From Saprospiraceae bacterium (GTDB lineage: Bacteria; Bacteroidota; Bacteroidia; Chitinophagales; Saprospiraceae): a stretch of 39,496 nt of DNA. The DNA lies in NCBI GenBank assembly GCA_020628855.1, contig JAHDEL010000008.1, forward strand, positions 72,590 through 112,085, given 5' to 3'. A model generated the notes under the pieces. The model did no database searches and had not been told where the DNA came from. It was given only the letters and a program-made list of their open reading frames with translations. Made by a program: the position numbers and the translations under genes. Positions 17,596 through 26,138 of the stretch are shown piece by piece (position 1 is the stretch's first letter; each line of letters begins with the position of its first letter).

Positions 17596-19272
17596 TTAAA
17601 CCTGAGGAATCGATGCCAGTAGTTTCTTGGTGTACTTTGATTGTGGCCTCTCAAAAATTATATCACTTTGTCCTTCTTCTACAATTTTGCCTTGGTGCAT
17701 AACGAGTACTCTATCAGAAATAAATTTTACAACTCTGAGATCATGGCTAATAAACAAATAGGAAAGACCATATTCATCTCTAAGATCTAATAATAAGTTA
17801 ATGATGCTAGCTTGAATGCTAACATCTAAAGCGCTTACACACTCATCACAAATAATGCACTCTGGCTTCGCAGCTAAGGCTCTGGCAATGACAATGCGTT
17901 GACGTTGACCACCACTAAACTGAGAAGGATACCTTCCATAATGATCAGGTTCTAGACCCACTTTTGAGAGTAATGCATTAACCATTTCCCTTCTTTCTTC
18001 TTTGGAAGAGCCTATACCATGAATAATCATAGGTTCTTCAATTGCTTTGCCGATAGGCATTCTTGGGTTGAGAGCAGAGTAAGGATTTTGGAAGATGACT
18101 TGTACTCGTTTTCTGAATGCCTTCCAATCTTTGCGAGAGAAAGTCTCCATATCTGCTCCATCAAAATAGATGTTGCCTTCAGTTGGATCCATAAGCCCAA
18201 GCAACATATTTGAAAGAGTAGTCTTCCCACACCCAGATTCACCTACAAGTCCGACGACTTCACCACGACGGATCGTAATATTTACCTGGTCGACCGCTTT
18301 GGTCAGTTTGGCCTGCTTAAACCAACCGCTGGAGGTACTATAGACCTTAGATAATCCAGATGCCTGAAGTACGATGGTATTATCAGCTTTAGTTGTTTTG
18401 ACTTGTTGTTGTGGAGTACTTTGCTTTTCATCTAAGTAGTGCGCTAATTCTGGAAGACGACTGCCTTGAGTTTGCAAAGTCGGTCTGCATGCCAATAGAC
18501 CTTTCGTATATGGATGCTGAGGGTTCTTAAAAAGTTGTTCAACGGTATTCTGTTCTACTATTCTTCCATCTTTCATTACCAATACACGATCACACAAATT
18601 GGCAATGACACCTAAATCATGTGAGATAAACAGAATTGATGTACCTAGTGACTTATTTAATGATTTTAATAGGCTAGTAATCTCACTCTGCACAGTAACA
18701 TCCAAGGCAGTTGTTGGCTCATCAGCTATGATGAGTTCAGGATTACAAGCTATGGCCATAGCAATCATAATCCGTTGTAATTGACCTCCACTGAGCTCAT
18801 GTGGATAAGCATCAAATGCCCTGGCTACATCAGGCAATTTTACTTCATTAAATAGCTCAAGCACTCTCTCCTTTGCTTCTGATCGATTCAGGTCTGTGTG
18901 CGTAAGTAAGACTTCACTGACTTGTTTACCACACTGAATAACTGGATTAAAAGCACTCATCGGCTCTTGGAATATCAATGCTATTTTGTTTCCTCTGAGA
19001 TGTTGCAATTGTTCAACATCTTGCTCCAGTAAATGAATGCTTTGTTCATTTGATTGAAAGTCAAATTGTTCTGCACTACTAGTGGCTTGATCTGAGTTAT
19101 GGAGATTAAGTATAGAGAGGCCTGTAACAGATTTGCCTGAACCAGATTCGCCAACAAGACCTACTATTTCTCCTTTTCGGACTTCAAAGCCGATATTATG
19201 AATAACTTCTTTTTCGCTTCCTTTTTCTTTGAAGCTAAGTCTGAAACCACGAATTTGTAAAAGGTCTTGCAA
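17596..19272 (-). CDS. Double-ATPase peptide ABC transporter ATP-binding protein (DppDF/YejF type)
   Basis: 558 residues with two complete nucleotide-binding domains, equal to DppD and DppF fused. Domain 1: Walker A GESGSGKS (41-48), signature LSGGQLQRIMIA, Walker B LIIADEPTTALD, H-loop ISHD. Domain 2: Walker A GESGCGKT at about 345, signature FSGGQRQRIVIARAL, Walker B CIICDECVSALD, H-loop ISHD. Each domain ends with the HPYTKGL/SKYTKKL oligopeptide-family tail. Such proteins power uptake of di- or oligopeptides or related compounds through two permeases and a binding protein. None of these partners is in the window, so they must be encoded elsewhere. Domain 1 has a short insertion (about 82-105) between Walker A and the Q-loop. 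Confidence 0.92.
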   Translation of the reverse strand: MQDLLQIRGFRLSFKEKGSEKEVIHNIGFEVRKGEIVGLVGESGSGKSVTGLSILNLHNSDQATSSAEQFDFQSNEQSIHLLEQDVEQLQHLRGNKIALIFQEPMSAFNPVIQCGKQVSEVLLTHTDLNRSEAKERVLELFNEVKLPDVARAFDAYPHELSGGQLQRIMIAMAIACNPELIIADEPTTALDVTVQSEITSLLKSLNKSLGTSILFISHDLGVIANLCDRVLVMKDGRIVEQNTVEQLFKNPQHPYTKGLLACRPTLQTQGSRLPELAHYLDEKQSTPQQQVKTTKADNTIVLQASGLSKVYSTSSGWFKQAKLTKAVDQVNITIRRGEVVGLVGESGCGKTTLSNMLLGLMDPTEGNIYFDGADMETFSRKDWKAFRKRVQVIFQNPYSALNPRMPIGKAIEEPMIIHGIGSSKEERREMVNALLSKVGLEPDHYGRYPSQFSGGQRQRIVIARALAAKPECIICDECVSALDVSIQASIINLLLDLRDEYGLSYLFISHDLRVVKFISDRVLVMHQGKIVEEGQSDIIFERPQSKYTKKLLASIPQV

Positions 19273-19377
19273 AGGTTAAGATGTCTAAAGATGCGTTAAA
19301 TATATAAAAATAAGTTCTTGACATTCGCAACATTCGTAGATACTCGTACGTCTAAATCCACAGTATAACTCAATACT

Positions 19378-22300
19378 ATGAGAAAAATTATTTTTAGAAT
19401 ATTAGGGGTTCTTTTCTTAGTTCTTTTGCTCCTAGCAGTTGCTATACCATACTTTTTTAAGGATGATCTGATCACAGCTTTTAAAAGTGAAATGGCCGAC
19501 TATGTGGATGCTGATGTCAATTTCTCAGATGTTTCTTTTGGAATACTCGAGGACTTTCCGAATGTTTCTTTGACGCTAGAAGATCTCTCTGTAAATGGTA
19601 AAGGAGATTTTATAGACGAAACATTATACAAGGCTGATGAAACTTCTGTCTCCATCAATATAGCATCTTTGCTCAATAAGAATAAGCCTTACGAGATAAA
19701 CAAAATCATATTAGATAGACCTCGTATTAAGGTTATTAAATTGCCTAGTGGGAATACAAACTATGCCATCATTAAATCACAGGAAACTCAGAGCAGTGAA
19801 AGTTCAGCCTCGTATGTTATAGCATTAGATGAATTCAAAATTAATGCAGGAGATGTGTATTATGAAGATAGGCAATCTGGACTTTCATCTTCCATTAGAG
19901 ATTTTGATCACACTAGTACAGGTAAATTCACTGAAGATGTTTTTGACTTGAAATCAAATAACTCTATTGGCAATCTGACGACATCATCAAAAGGAGTTAA
20001 TTTAATCAGTGATTGGACGATTGATGGTTTGGTTAATATTAATGTTAACCTTCCCCAAAATATTTACACATTCGATAACAATGTCCTAAAAATTAATGAC
20101 TTGGATATTGATTACAGTGGAGATATAAAAATAGCTGAGGATAACTACAAAGTGAATCTCGATTTCAACGCTCCAAATAACGAATTGAAATCGCTACTCT
20201 CACTCATTCCGGGTGTTTATAAGCATGATTTTAAAGATTTGAAAGCAACGGGCAATTCTAATCTCAAAGGTACCATGGCAGGTGTTTATTCTGATAATAG
20301 CTTTCCTGCTTTTGAATTAGAAGGATCTGTCCAAAATGGAAAAATGTCTTACCCAGATTTACCTGAAGAGATATCTGCAATCAATACGGAGTTTAAGTTA
20401 GCCAGTAATGACGCCAAAATGCAATCACTATTATTAGATATTCCACGATTAACTATGCAAATGGGGAAACATCCCATAGATGGAAGATGCAAGGTCGTAA
20501 ATCTCTTAACCAACCCAGATGTGGATGCAGTTCTCAACGGAAATCTTGACTTGGCTTACTTGAATAAGTTTGTTAATATAGAAGGATTGAGAGCAATGGA
20601 AGGTAAAGCAGATACTCGTATTCTCTTGAAAGCAAACTATGATGACGTCAATACTAGCAGGTATGATCAAGTTGTATTCAATGCAGATATTAGAGGTAGC
20701 GACATAAAGATTGACTATGATGATTATCCGACCTTTGAAGCTGAAAGCCTTGCAATAGAAGGTAGTCAACAACAACTTAGAATACAGAATACTGCAGTTA
20801 AACTAGGCCAATCAGATGCTTCTATAGGATACACAATGTCTAATCCAGTTGGGTTTATTATTGCAAATAAACCATCACAAGCAAATTTGACATTGAGAAG
20901 CAAAACCATAAACGTTAATGAGCTGATCACTACAAATCATGAGTCAAGTGACTTGGAAGAGGAAGCAGACGTGGGCAGTGATGTTGGTTTTGAAAATTTG
21001 ACCTTAGATTATGACATAGAAGTTGCAGATCTACAATATGAAGATTATAAAATTAAAGAGTTAGCATTCAAAGGAAGATACAACGATGACAATGCTGATA
21101 TTACCGTCTTGAATTTAGATTACGAGGACACACCAGTATCTGTAAATGGTAGACTTGAAAATGTCACAGCCTACAATGCAGGAACAAGGCCATTGACAGG
21201 AAAGATTACAGTGAACGCTCAGAACATAGATGCAAACAAATTCTTAGGAGAAAGCACATCTAGTTCAAATGAAGCAGAGCCAGGAGTTATAGCAGTTCCA
21301 GAGAATATGGACTTGACAATTCAATCTGATATACGGCAACTTCAGTATGAAGACTATGACCTGAAGAATGTGAAAGGAGCTATTGTCGTCAAAGATGAAA
21401 TTGCAAGATTAGTTGGATTTAATGCGAATACCATGGGTGGAAATATTACACTTGATGGAGACTATAATACCCAGGACATCCAAAACCCAACATATAAACT
21501 CAGCTATGATATGGACGACATGGACTTCACAACAGTCTTTGAGAAATCTATTTCTGTAAAAAAGTTAGCGCCAATTTTAGAATTTGTTGATGGCAGTTTT
21601 AACTCTAACTCTTCATTTGAAGGCAAGGTAGGAGAAGATATGATGCCTGACTTATCAACCTTGACAGCTGATGGTTTTCTTGAAACTCTCAATAGTGTAA
21701 TTCTTAATGTGCCAGTTCTAGATGAACTAGGTAATACACTAGGAATAAAGGAACTTAAGCGTTATGAGATAAAAGATTCGAAGAACTGGTTTACAATTGA
21801 AAATGGAGCAGTGACTGTTGAAGAGTTTGATTTCTCCAAAGATGATATGAATTTTACCATGGGTGGATTCCATCATATTGACCAATCAATTAACTATAAA
21901 ATTAAAGCGGAGATACCTCGAAATAAACTTGAACAATCCAATGTTACTGGAGTGGTGAACTCTGGTTTGAATTGGTTGAACAAACAAACTGCCTCTAAAG
22001 GAATAAATTTATCAGTAGGAGATTATGTCTTCTTAGATATCAATATCACAGGAACTATTAAGAACCCAAAGATTAAGATTGTTCCTACTGGTTCTGGAGG
22101 AAAGAACCTTAAAGATGAGGTCAAAGATCAGGTAGTAGATCAAGTCGAGGCTGTCAAAGAAGAATACATGACAAAGGCTGAAAAGGAAATTGAACGAAGA
22201 AAGCAAGAAGCTGAGAAAAGAGCAAATGCTGAAGTGACAAAAGTGAAGGATAAAGTTCAAGAAAAAATTGATCAAGAAGTCGAGAAAGGAAAAGAAGCAA

Positions 22301-22479
22301 TTAAAGAGAAAGCAAAAGAAGTAGTAAAAGAACAAGTCGTGGATACACTAACCAATGTGGTCAAGGAGAAAGTTGGTGATAAAGTAGAAGAGGTGATAGG
22401 AGACAAAGCAAAAGAAGAAGTGGACAAAGTCAAGGATAAATTAAAGGATATTAATCCATTTAAAAAGAAGAAAGATTAA
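19378..22479 (+). CDS. AsmA family protein (AsmA-like, inter-membrane lipid transport type)
   Basis: 1033 residues. One N-terminal membrane anchor (about 5-28), then an AsmA N-terminal domain (FPNVSLTLEDLSVNG, ILDRPRIKVIKLPSGNTNYAII), a long beta-rich region and an AsmA C-terminal-like domain at about 740-895. The AsmA/TamB/YhdP group forms periplasmic beta-groove proteins implicated in phospholipid movement to the outer membrane. Residues about 905-1033 are an unusual Lys/Glu-rich, highly charged helical tail with Val spacing, likely a coiled coil or amphipathic helix. It is the first gene of a plus-strand group running to 24388. Confidence 0.85.
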   Translation: MRKIIFRILGVLFLVLLLLAVAIPYFFKDDLITAFKSEMADYVDADVNFSDVSFGILEDFPNVSLTLEDLSVNGKGDFIDETLYKADETSVSINIASLLNKNKPYEINKIILDRPRIKVIKLPSGNTNYAIIKSQETQSSESSASYVIALDEFKINAGDVYYEDRQSGLSSSIRDFDHTSTGKFTEDVFDLKSNNSIGNLTTSSKGVNLISDWTIDGLVNINVNLPQNIYTFDNNVLKINDLDIDYSGDIKIAEDNYKVNLDFNAPNNELKSLLSLIPGVYKHDFKDLKATGNSNLKGTMAGVYSDNSFPAFELEGSVQNGKMSYPDLPEEISAINTEFKLASNDAKMQSLLLDIPRLTMQMGKHPIDGRCKVVNLLTNPDVDAVLNGNLDLAYLNKFVNIEGLRAMEGKADTRILLKANYDDVNTSRYDQVVFNADIRGSDIKIDYDDYPTFEAESLAIEGSQQQLRIQNTAVKLGQSDASIGYTMSNPVGFIIANKPSQANLTLRSKTINVNELITTNHESSDLEEEADVGSDVGFENLTLDYDIEVADLQYEDYKIKELAFKGRYNDDNADITVLNLDYEDTPVSVNGRLENVTAYNAGTRPLTGKITVNAQNIDANKFLGESTSSSNEAEPGVIAVPENMDLTIQSDIRQLQYEDYDLKNVKGAIVVKDEIARLVGFNANTMGGNITLDGDYNTQDIQNPTYKLSYDMDDMDFTTVFEKSISVKKLAPILEFVDGSFNSNSSFEGKVGEDMMPDLSTLTADGFLETLNSVILNVPVLDELGNTLGIKELKRYEIKDSKNWFTIENGAVTVEEFDFSKDDMNFTMGGFHHIDQSINYKIKAEIPRNKLEQSNVTGVVNSGLNWLNKQTASKGINLSVGDYVFLDINITGTIKNPKIKIVPTGSGGKNLKDEVKDQVVDQVEAVKEEYMTKAEKEIERRKQEAEKRANAEVTKVKDKVQEKIDQEVEKGKEAIKEKAKEVVKEQVVDTLTNVVKEKVGDKVEEVIGDKAKEEVDKVKDKLKDINPFKKKKD

Positions 22480-22540
22480 AGGGATTTACATCATTGCTCC
22501 AAGGTTCTTAAATGTAATCACTAATGGCTTTGCTCAAGCA

Positions 22541-22825
22541 ATGGTCATCTTTCCATTCGTGTTCTTAAAGCAAGAGAAACTGCTGCAAAACAAGGCATTG
22601 CTCAGACACGAACAAATCCATATCTATCAACAGCTGGAGCTCTTGATTTTGCCTTTCTACATTTGGTATATAGCCGAATATTGCATCTTGAGACTAAGAG
22701 GGCTTGATCATGTAGCTGCCTATAGAAATATCTCTTTCGAGCAAGAGGCTAGGTACTACGAATGCCATTTAGACAAAGAGAGAAAATGGTTAGGTTTTCT
22801 TAGATTTATTGGTCAGCAAACATAG
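22541..22825 (+). CDS. Small membrane-associated HEQIH protein (conserved in Bacteroidota, function unknown)
   Basis: 94 residues from ATG 22541. It carries HEQIH (an HExxH-type zinc motif) inside LRHEQIHIYQQLELLILPFYIWYIAEY, then AAYRNISFEQEARYYE, where the second Glu could be a third metal ligand. This resembles a small family I recall from other Bacteroidota; activity has not been established as far as I know. The frame stays open upstream to a stop at 22442 and encodes APRFLNVITNG, which looks like the family's N-terminus, yet there is no ATG, GTG or TTG there. The real start may be a rare ATT or ATC codon at 22484-22493, within 15 bp of the AsmA stop, or ATG 22541 with a shortened N-terminus. 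Confidence 0.7.
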   Translation: MVIFPFVFLKQEKLLQNKALLRHEQIHIYQQLELLILPFYIWYIAEYCILRLRGLDHVAAYRNISFEQEARYYECHLDKERKWLGFLRFIGQQT

Positions 22826-22851
22826 GTATATTTGTGCCAAATACAAGAGAT

Positions 22852-23325
22852 ATGAAGTATCAAGAACCTGAAGCTATTAATAGTGTTGCTGACTTTCACA
22901 GGACATTTAATCTTCCAATTTTAGATAATCCGCAAATTCCTTCAGAGCAGAGGTGTATGCTCAGAATAAACTTACTTGAAGAAGAATTGAATGAACTGAA
23001 GGAGGCCATTACACAAGGAGACCTGGTTGAAGCAGCGGATGCTTTTGCAGATCTACAATACGTCTTATCAGGTGCTATTTTAGAATTCGGTTTGGCAGAT
23101 AAATTCAAATCAATATTTGATGAAGTTCAACGCTCTAACATGAGTAAAACATGTAAGACTAAAGAAGAAGCAGAAGCGACACAAGCCCACTATCTTTCTA
23201 AAGGACACGAATCTGAAATTGTAGCTTCAGGTGATGAGTTTCTTGTGTATAGGAAGAGTGATGGTAAAGTGCTCAAGTCTGTGAATTATTCAGAAGCTGA
23301 CCTAAACCAATTTTTTGAGAAATAA
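22852..23325 (+). CDS. MazG/PRA-PH-like nucleoside triphosphate pyrophosphohydrolase
   Basis: About 157 residues, all-alpha NTP pyrophosphohydrolase superfamily. The metal-binding helices are visible: LLEEELNELKEAI (E-x-x-E pattern) and DAFADLQYVLSGAILEFG (E/D-x-x-D pattern). The following EVQRSNMSK and KSVNYSEADL are typical of the subfamily with a C-terminal extension. The enzyme would hydrolyse an NTP or phosphoribosyl nucleotide to the monophosphate and PPi; the substrate is not known, house-cleaning of aberrant nucleotides is common. ATG 22852 is preferred; GTG 22834, 9 bp after the previous stop, is possible. The 3' end overlaps the glycosyltransferase start by 11 bp. Confidence 0.82.
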   Translation: MKYQEPEAINSVADFHRTFNLPILDNPQIPSEQRCMLRINLLEEELNELKEAITQGDLVEAADAFADLQYVLSGAILEFGLADKFKSIFDEVQRSNMSKTCKTKEEAEATQAHYLSKGHESEIVASGDEFLVYRKSDGKVLKSVNYSEADLNQFFEK

Positions 23326-24388
23326 CGAATTAGTTATTGTTAGCACTAGCTATAGAGAGTATGACAGACGTCTACTCAGGATAATATCAGCTTTAGAAGA
23401 GGTTGGATATCAAATAACATGGTTATCACGCTCCGTACATTCTAAGTCAAAGAAGAATATTATTAGAACATGGTTTACCTCTGGGATTGCTTTTTATTTA
23501 GAATTTAATGTAAGAGCCACTTTCAAACTGTTGCAATGGAGAATGCCAACTATATATGCTGTAGATCTCGACACATTACTTGCTTCTAGGTTAGCGCAGT
23601 TGATTACAAAGTCAAGATTGATATTTGATGCGCATGAGTACTTTTCAGAAGTGCCAGAATTATCTGGTAAGCCAGTGAAAAAATGGATTTGGTCATCTAT
23701 CGGAAAAAGCTGTTTGTCCGAAAACATCCATTGTATTACAGTAAATACTTCTTTGCAAACGATATTATCCGAAAAGTATAGCGTTGATTTCGAAGTAGTG
23801 AGAAATGTACCCGAGGCAAATCAATTTGGCAATCAGACTCAAATCAAGGATCAGAAGCAGTTAGTCTATCTTGGAGCTGTCAATGTTGGACGTGGAGTCG
23901 AATTACTTTGTCAAGCTATCCAAACCTTAGATGAGAGATATTCTCTTAAGGTTATTGGAGACGGGGATAACCTCGCTAGTTTGGTAAATAGTTATGGTGG
24001 ACACTCTAGGATACTATTTACTGGCTATGTCTCTCCCGAGCATATCGGAAACGAAATGAAAGATGCATGGCTAGCATTTAATTTGCTAGAAGCCAATAGT
24101 CTCAATTATTACTATAGCTTAACAAACAAATATTTTGATTATATGCATGCTGGCCTACCTTCTGTGCATATGGAATTTCCAGAATACTCTTACTTAAATG
24201 AGCAATATCAGATGTCTTACCTCGCAAAGACATATTCTGTTTCTGCAATTCAAGACGCCATTACCTATTTTGAAACGGGTGAAAACTATAAAAATGCTCA
24301 GGAAGCTTGTTCTCAAGCAGCACAGAATTTCACTTGGGAGAAAGAGAAAATCAAATTGCAAAAACTATTTAGAGATTGGGAGATTTAA
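23315..24388 (+). CDS. GT4-type glycosyltransferase
   Basis: 357 residues with the two-Rossmann GT-B arrangement. The N-domain has YAVDLDTLLASRLAQ and LIFDAHEYFSEVPEL, the acceptor-side DxHE motif; the C-domain has LVYLGAVNVGRGVELLCQAI, LKVIGDGDN, ILFTGYVSPE and SLTNKYFDYMHAGLPSV, the nucleotide-sugar site in which the usual Glu is Asp. The start is TTG 23315, overlapping the upstream gene by 11 bp; no other suitable start lies before the first beta strand. Product and acceptor are unknown, likely an envelope polysaccharide or glycolipid. The stop codon overlaps that of the convergent thioredoxin-like gene. Confidence 0.85.
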   Translation: MRNNELVIVSTSYREYDRRLLRIISALEEVGYQITWLSRSVHSKSKKNIIRTWFTSGIAFYLEFNVRATFKLLQWRMPTIYAVDLDTLLASRLAQLITKSRLIFDAHEYFSEVPELSGKPVKKWIWSSIGKSCLSENIHCITVNTSLQTILSEKYSVDFEVVRNVPEANQFGNQTQIKDQKQLVYLGAVNVGRGVELLCQAIQTLDERYSLKVIGDGDNLASLVNSYGGHSRILFTGYVSPEHIGNEMKDAWLAFNLLEANSLNYYYSLTNKYFDYMHAGLPSVHMEFPEYSYLNEQYQMSYLAKTYSVSAIQDAITYFETGENYKNAQEACSQAAQNFTWEKEKIKLQKLFRDWEI

Positions 24389-24897
24389 GACTTTCTTCTT
24401 TCTAGCATCTTTTCTATATCCTCAATAAAAACTTCTGAACTCGGGCGATAACCAGTTTTGCCAAGCGCAGAGATATTAAACTGCCCAGCGTCATCTTTGT
24501 CTAGATCGAAGACCCAGATAGAAGGATAGCCTCTGATTTTGAATGCTTGCTGTAGTCCGGCATTTTGCTGCTTAATCTCAGATGGAATTTGTTTTCTACG
24601 AGGGTAATCTAGCTCTAGAAGTATAACATTATCCTCTGCCCAAGCTTGGAAGTCTGCTTTTACAAAAACATCTCTTGTCAGTTTTTTACACCAACCACAC
24701 CAGTCGGATCCAGTAAAGTTTGCGAGGATTGGTTTTCCTGACTCCTTGGATTCAGCATATGCTTCTTCAAGTATCACGTGCCATCCTTCATTTTCAGCCT
24801 TATAGTCTTCTTGACCAAGTGCAGAACTCGTAATAATAAAAGAGAAAAAAATGAGGCTAAGAATCTGAAGTGAAAAAAGACGAAAATTTGAAATCAT
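24385..24897 (-). CDS. Secreted thioredoxin-like protein (thioredoxin_7 type)
   Basis: 170 residues with a signal peptide (about 1-29, ending SSALGQ). The thioredoxin fold shows KPILANFTGSDWCGWCKKL with redox Cys67 and Cys70, and RGYPSIWVFD with the cis-Pro. Likely a periplasmic or outer-membrane-facing disulfide oxidoreductase, plausible for an organism that exports Cys-rich adhesins, although that link is inference. Its stop codon (24385-24387) overlaps the stop of the convergent glycosyltransferase gene through a shared TTAA. Confidence 0.88.
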   Translation of the reverse strand: MISNFRLFSLQILSLIFFSFIITSSALGQEDYKAENEGWHVILEEAYAESKESGKPILANFTGSDWCGWCKKLTRDVFVKADFQAWAEDNVILLELDYPRRKQIPSEIKQQNAGLQQAFKIRGYPSIWVFDLDKDDAGQFNISALGKTGYRPSSEVFIEDIEKMLERRKS

Positions 24898-25089
24898 AGG
24901 TGTTTCGATTATTTGGTAAAAGTATCTGATATTATTGATAATCTTAATACGAAGAATAAACTTCTCATCAAAAAGACTTCTTTTTTAGGAATACGATTGT
25001 TCGCTTCTTTACATTTAACATAATTATAAGCTGTGCACCAGCAAGTTTTCTATGTATTTTAGCAGCATCATTCCTGAAACCACCATAAC

Positions 25090-25530
25090 ATGTTAAAAAT
25101 GACTCTAAAACAGCTTATTAAGTTAGAAAACAAATCGAAAGAAATTTGGGTGATTAGCCCATCACTACACTATGATATTGACAATAAGGATTTCAATGAA
25201 ATTGTCAGTGTAAATAGGGGAGAAAAAGCGAAATACCGTTATCTAGTTCCTGCAACAAAGGAGATTGAGAAGAACATGAAGATGTACAAAAAGATGTATA
25301 AACTTTCAGACGCTGAGATGGCAAGTAACTTTCTCTTACTGCCAGAAAGTGAGTTTAATCCATTTATAACAGAATCTGCCATTTATGATCCTTCAGGTAA
25401 ATGTATAGCATGTTGTGCTCCTGCCATGGAAGACTCAGATGATGTCATCAAGTTTAATGAGGCCACAGCAAAATCTATGGCAAAAGCTTTCAAAGCAATT
25501 TGGAAAAGATATAAGAGAAGTAATCCTTAA
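25090..25530 (+). CDS. Unrecognised protein, first gene of a four-gene group
   Basis: 146 residues, soluble, no signal peptide. I do not recognise a named family. The pattern IWVISPSLHYDIDNKDFNEIV, then a segment around YRYLVPATKEIEKN and a late beta strand AIYDPSGKCIACCAP, recalls the small PLD-like or sensor-type modules that follow DNA-binding domains in some regulators, but no catalytic HKD motif is present. A CIACC Cys cluster stands out. ATG 25099 is an equally good start. The next gene starts 5 bp after its stop. Confidence 0.6.
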   Translation: MLKMTLKQLIKLENKSKEIWVISPSLHYDIDNKDFNEIVSVNRGEKAKYRYLVPATKEIEKNMKMYKKMYKLSDAEMASNFLLLPESEFNPFITESAIYDPSGKCIACCAPAMEDSDDVIKFNEATAKSMAKAFKAIWKRYKRSNP

Positions 25531-25535
25531 TTACT

Positions 25536-26138
25536 TTGGCCGATAAGATTTCACCTGAACTGAAAGTAGCAATTCAATCCTTGCCAATAAAGGATAAGGA
25601 TAGACTGCTTATGCGTCTCATTCCTAAAGCAAAACATCTTGTTGAACAGCTGGAATTTAAGTTGTTAGAACATGGGGAAACAACCGAAGAAAGGAGGGGA
25701 GAAGTTGACCTAGAGGTTACAAGGTTGCTAGATCACTATTCAGGTAATTCTTTCCATAGTAAGTATGTCACTAAAATTTTACGCGAAATCAGTGGTAAGA
25801 TTAACCATCATGTCACTATTACGAGAGATAAATATGGTGAGGTTGAATTGAATCTTAAAATGCTGACACGCTGCCTGGAGTTTGTCAATCTCCAAAGTGG
25901 AAATCTTGGAAGAATGGTTGATGAAAAATTCTATCAATACTTCATTAAAAGACTGATTAAGATCATGAAGATTCTTGGAGGTTTGCACGAGGATTACCAC
26001 ATAGATTTTTCAGAACAGATTGAAGAACTCTATGCACATTTTGTAAATAATGACGCTATGTCTTATTTCGCAGATAAGTTACTTTTTCCATACTCGGAAC
26101 TAGAGGGTGGAAATATCCCACAACACTATCTTAAATGA
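25536..26138 (+). CDS. Conserved Bacteroidota protein of unknown function
   Basis: 200 residues, mostly helical, from TTG 25536 placed 5 bp after the upstream stop. Recurrent features are LPIKDKDRLLMRLIPK near the start, YVTKILREISGKINHHV, DKYGEVELNLKML and ILGGLHEDYHIDF. I recall this pattern from Flavobacteriia and relatives, where copies are sometimes labelled dUTP nucleotidohydrolase; none of the dUTPase motifs is visible, so I would not use that name. Its last codons overlap the next start as ATGA (26135-26138), which suggests translational coupling. Confidence 0.7.
   Translation: MADKISPELKVAIQSLPIKDKDRLLMRLIPKAKHLVEQLEFKLLEHGETTEERRGEVDLEVTRLLDHYSGNSFHSKYVTKILREISGKINHHVTITRDKYGEVELNLKMLTRCLEFVNLQSGNLGRMVDEKFYQYFIKRLIKIMKILGGLHEDYHIDFSEQIEELYAHFVNNDAMSYFADKLLFPYSELEGGNIPQHYLK

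Noticed and set aside
19318-19346. TTGACA upstream of the AsmA gene as a sigma70-like -35 box
   Set aside because: The sequence 17 bp downstream (TACTCG) is a poor -10, and this phylum generally uses a different consensus.
25536-26138. dUTP nucleotidohydrolase label for this protein
   Set aside because: None of the five dUTPase motifs, nor the all-alpha dimeric dUTPase metal-binding pattern, is visible; the label in similar proteins appears to be a propagated error.
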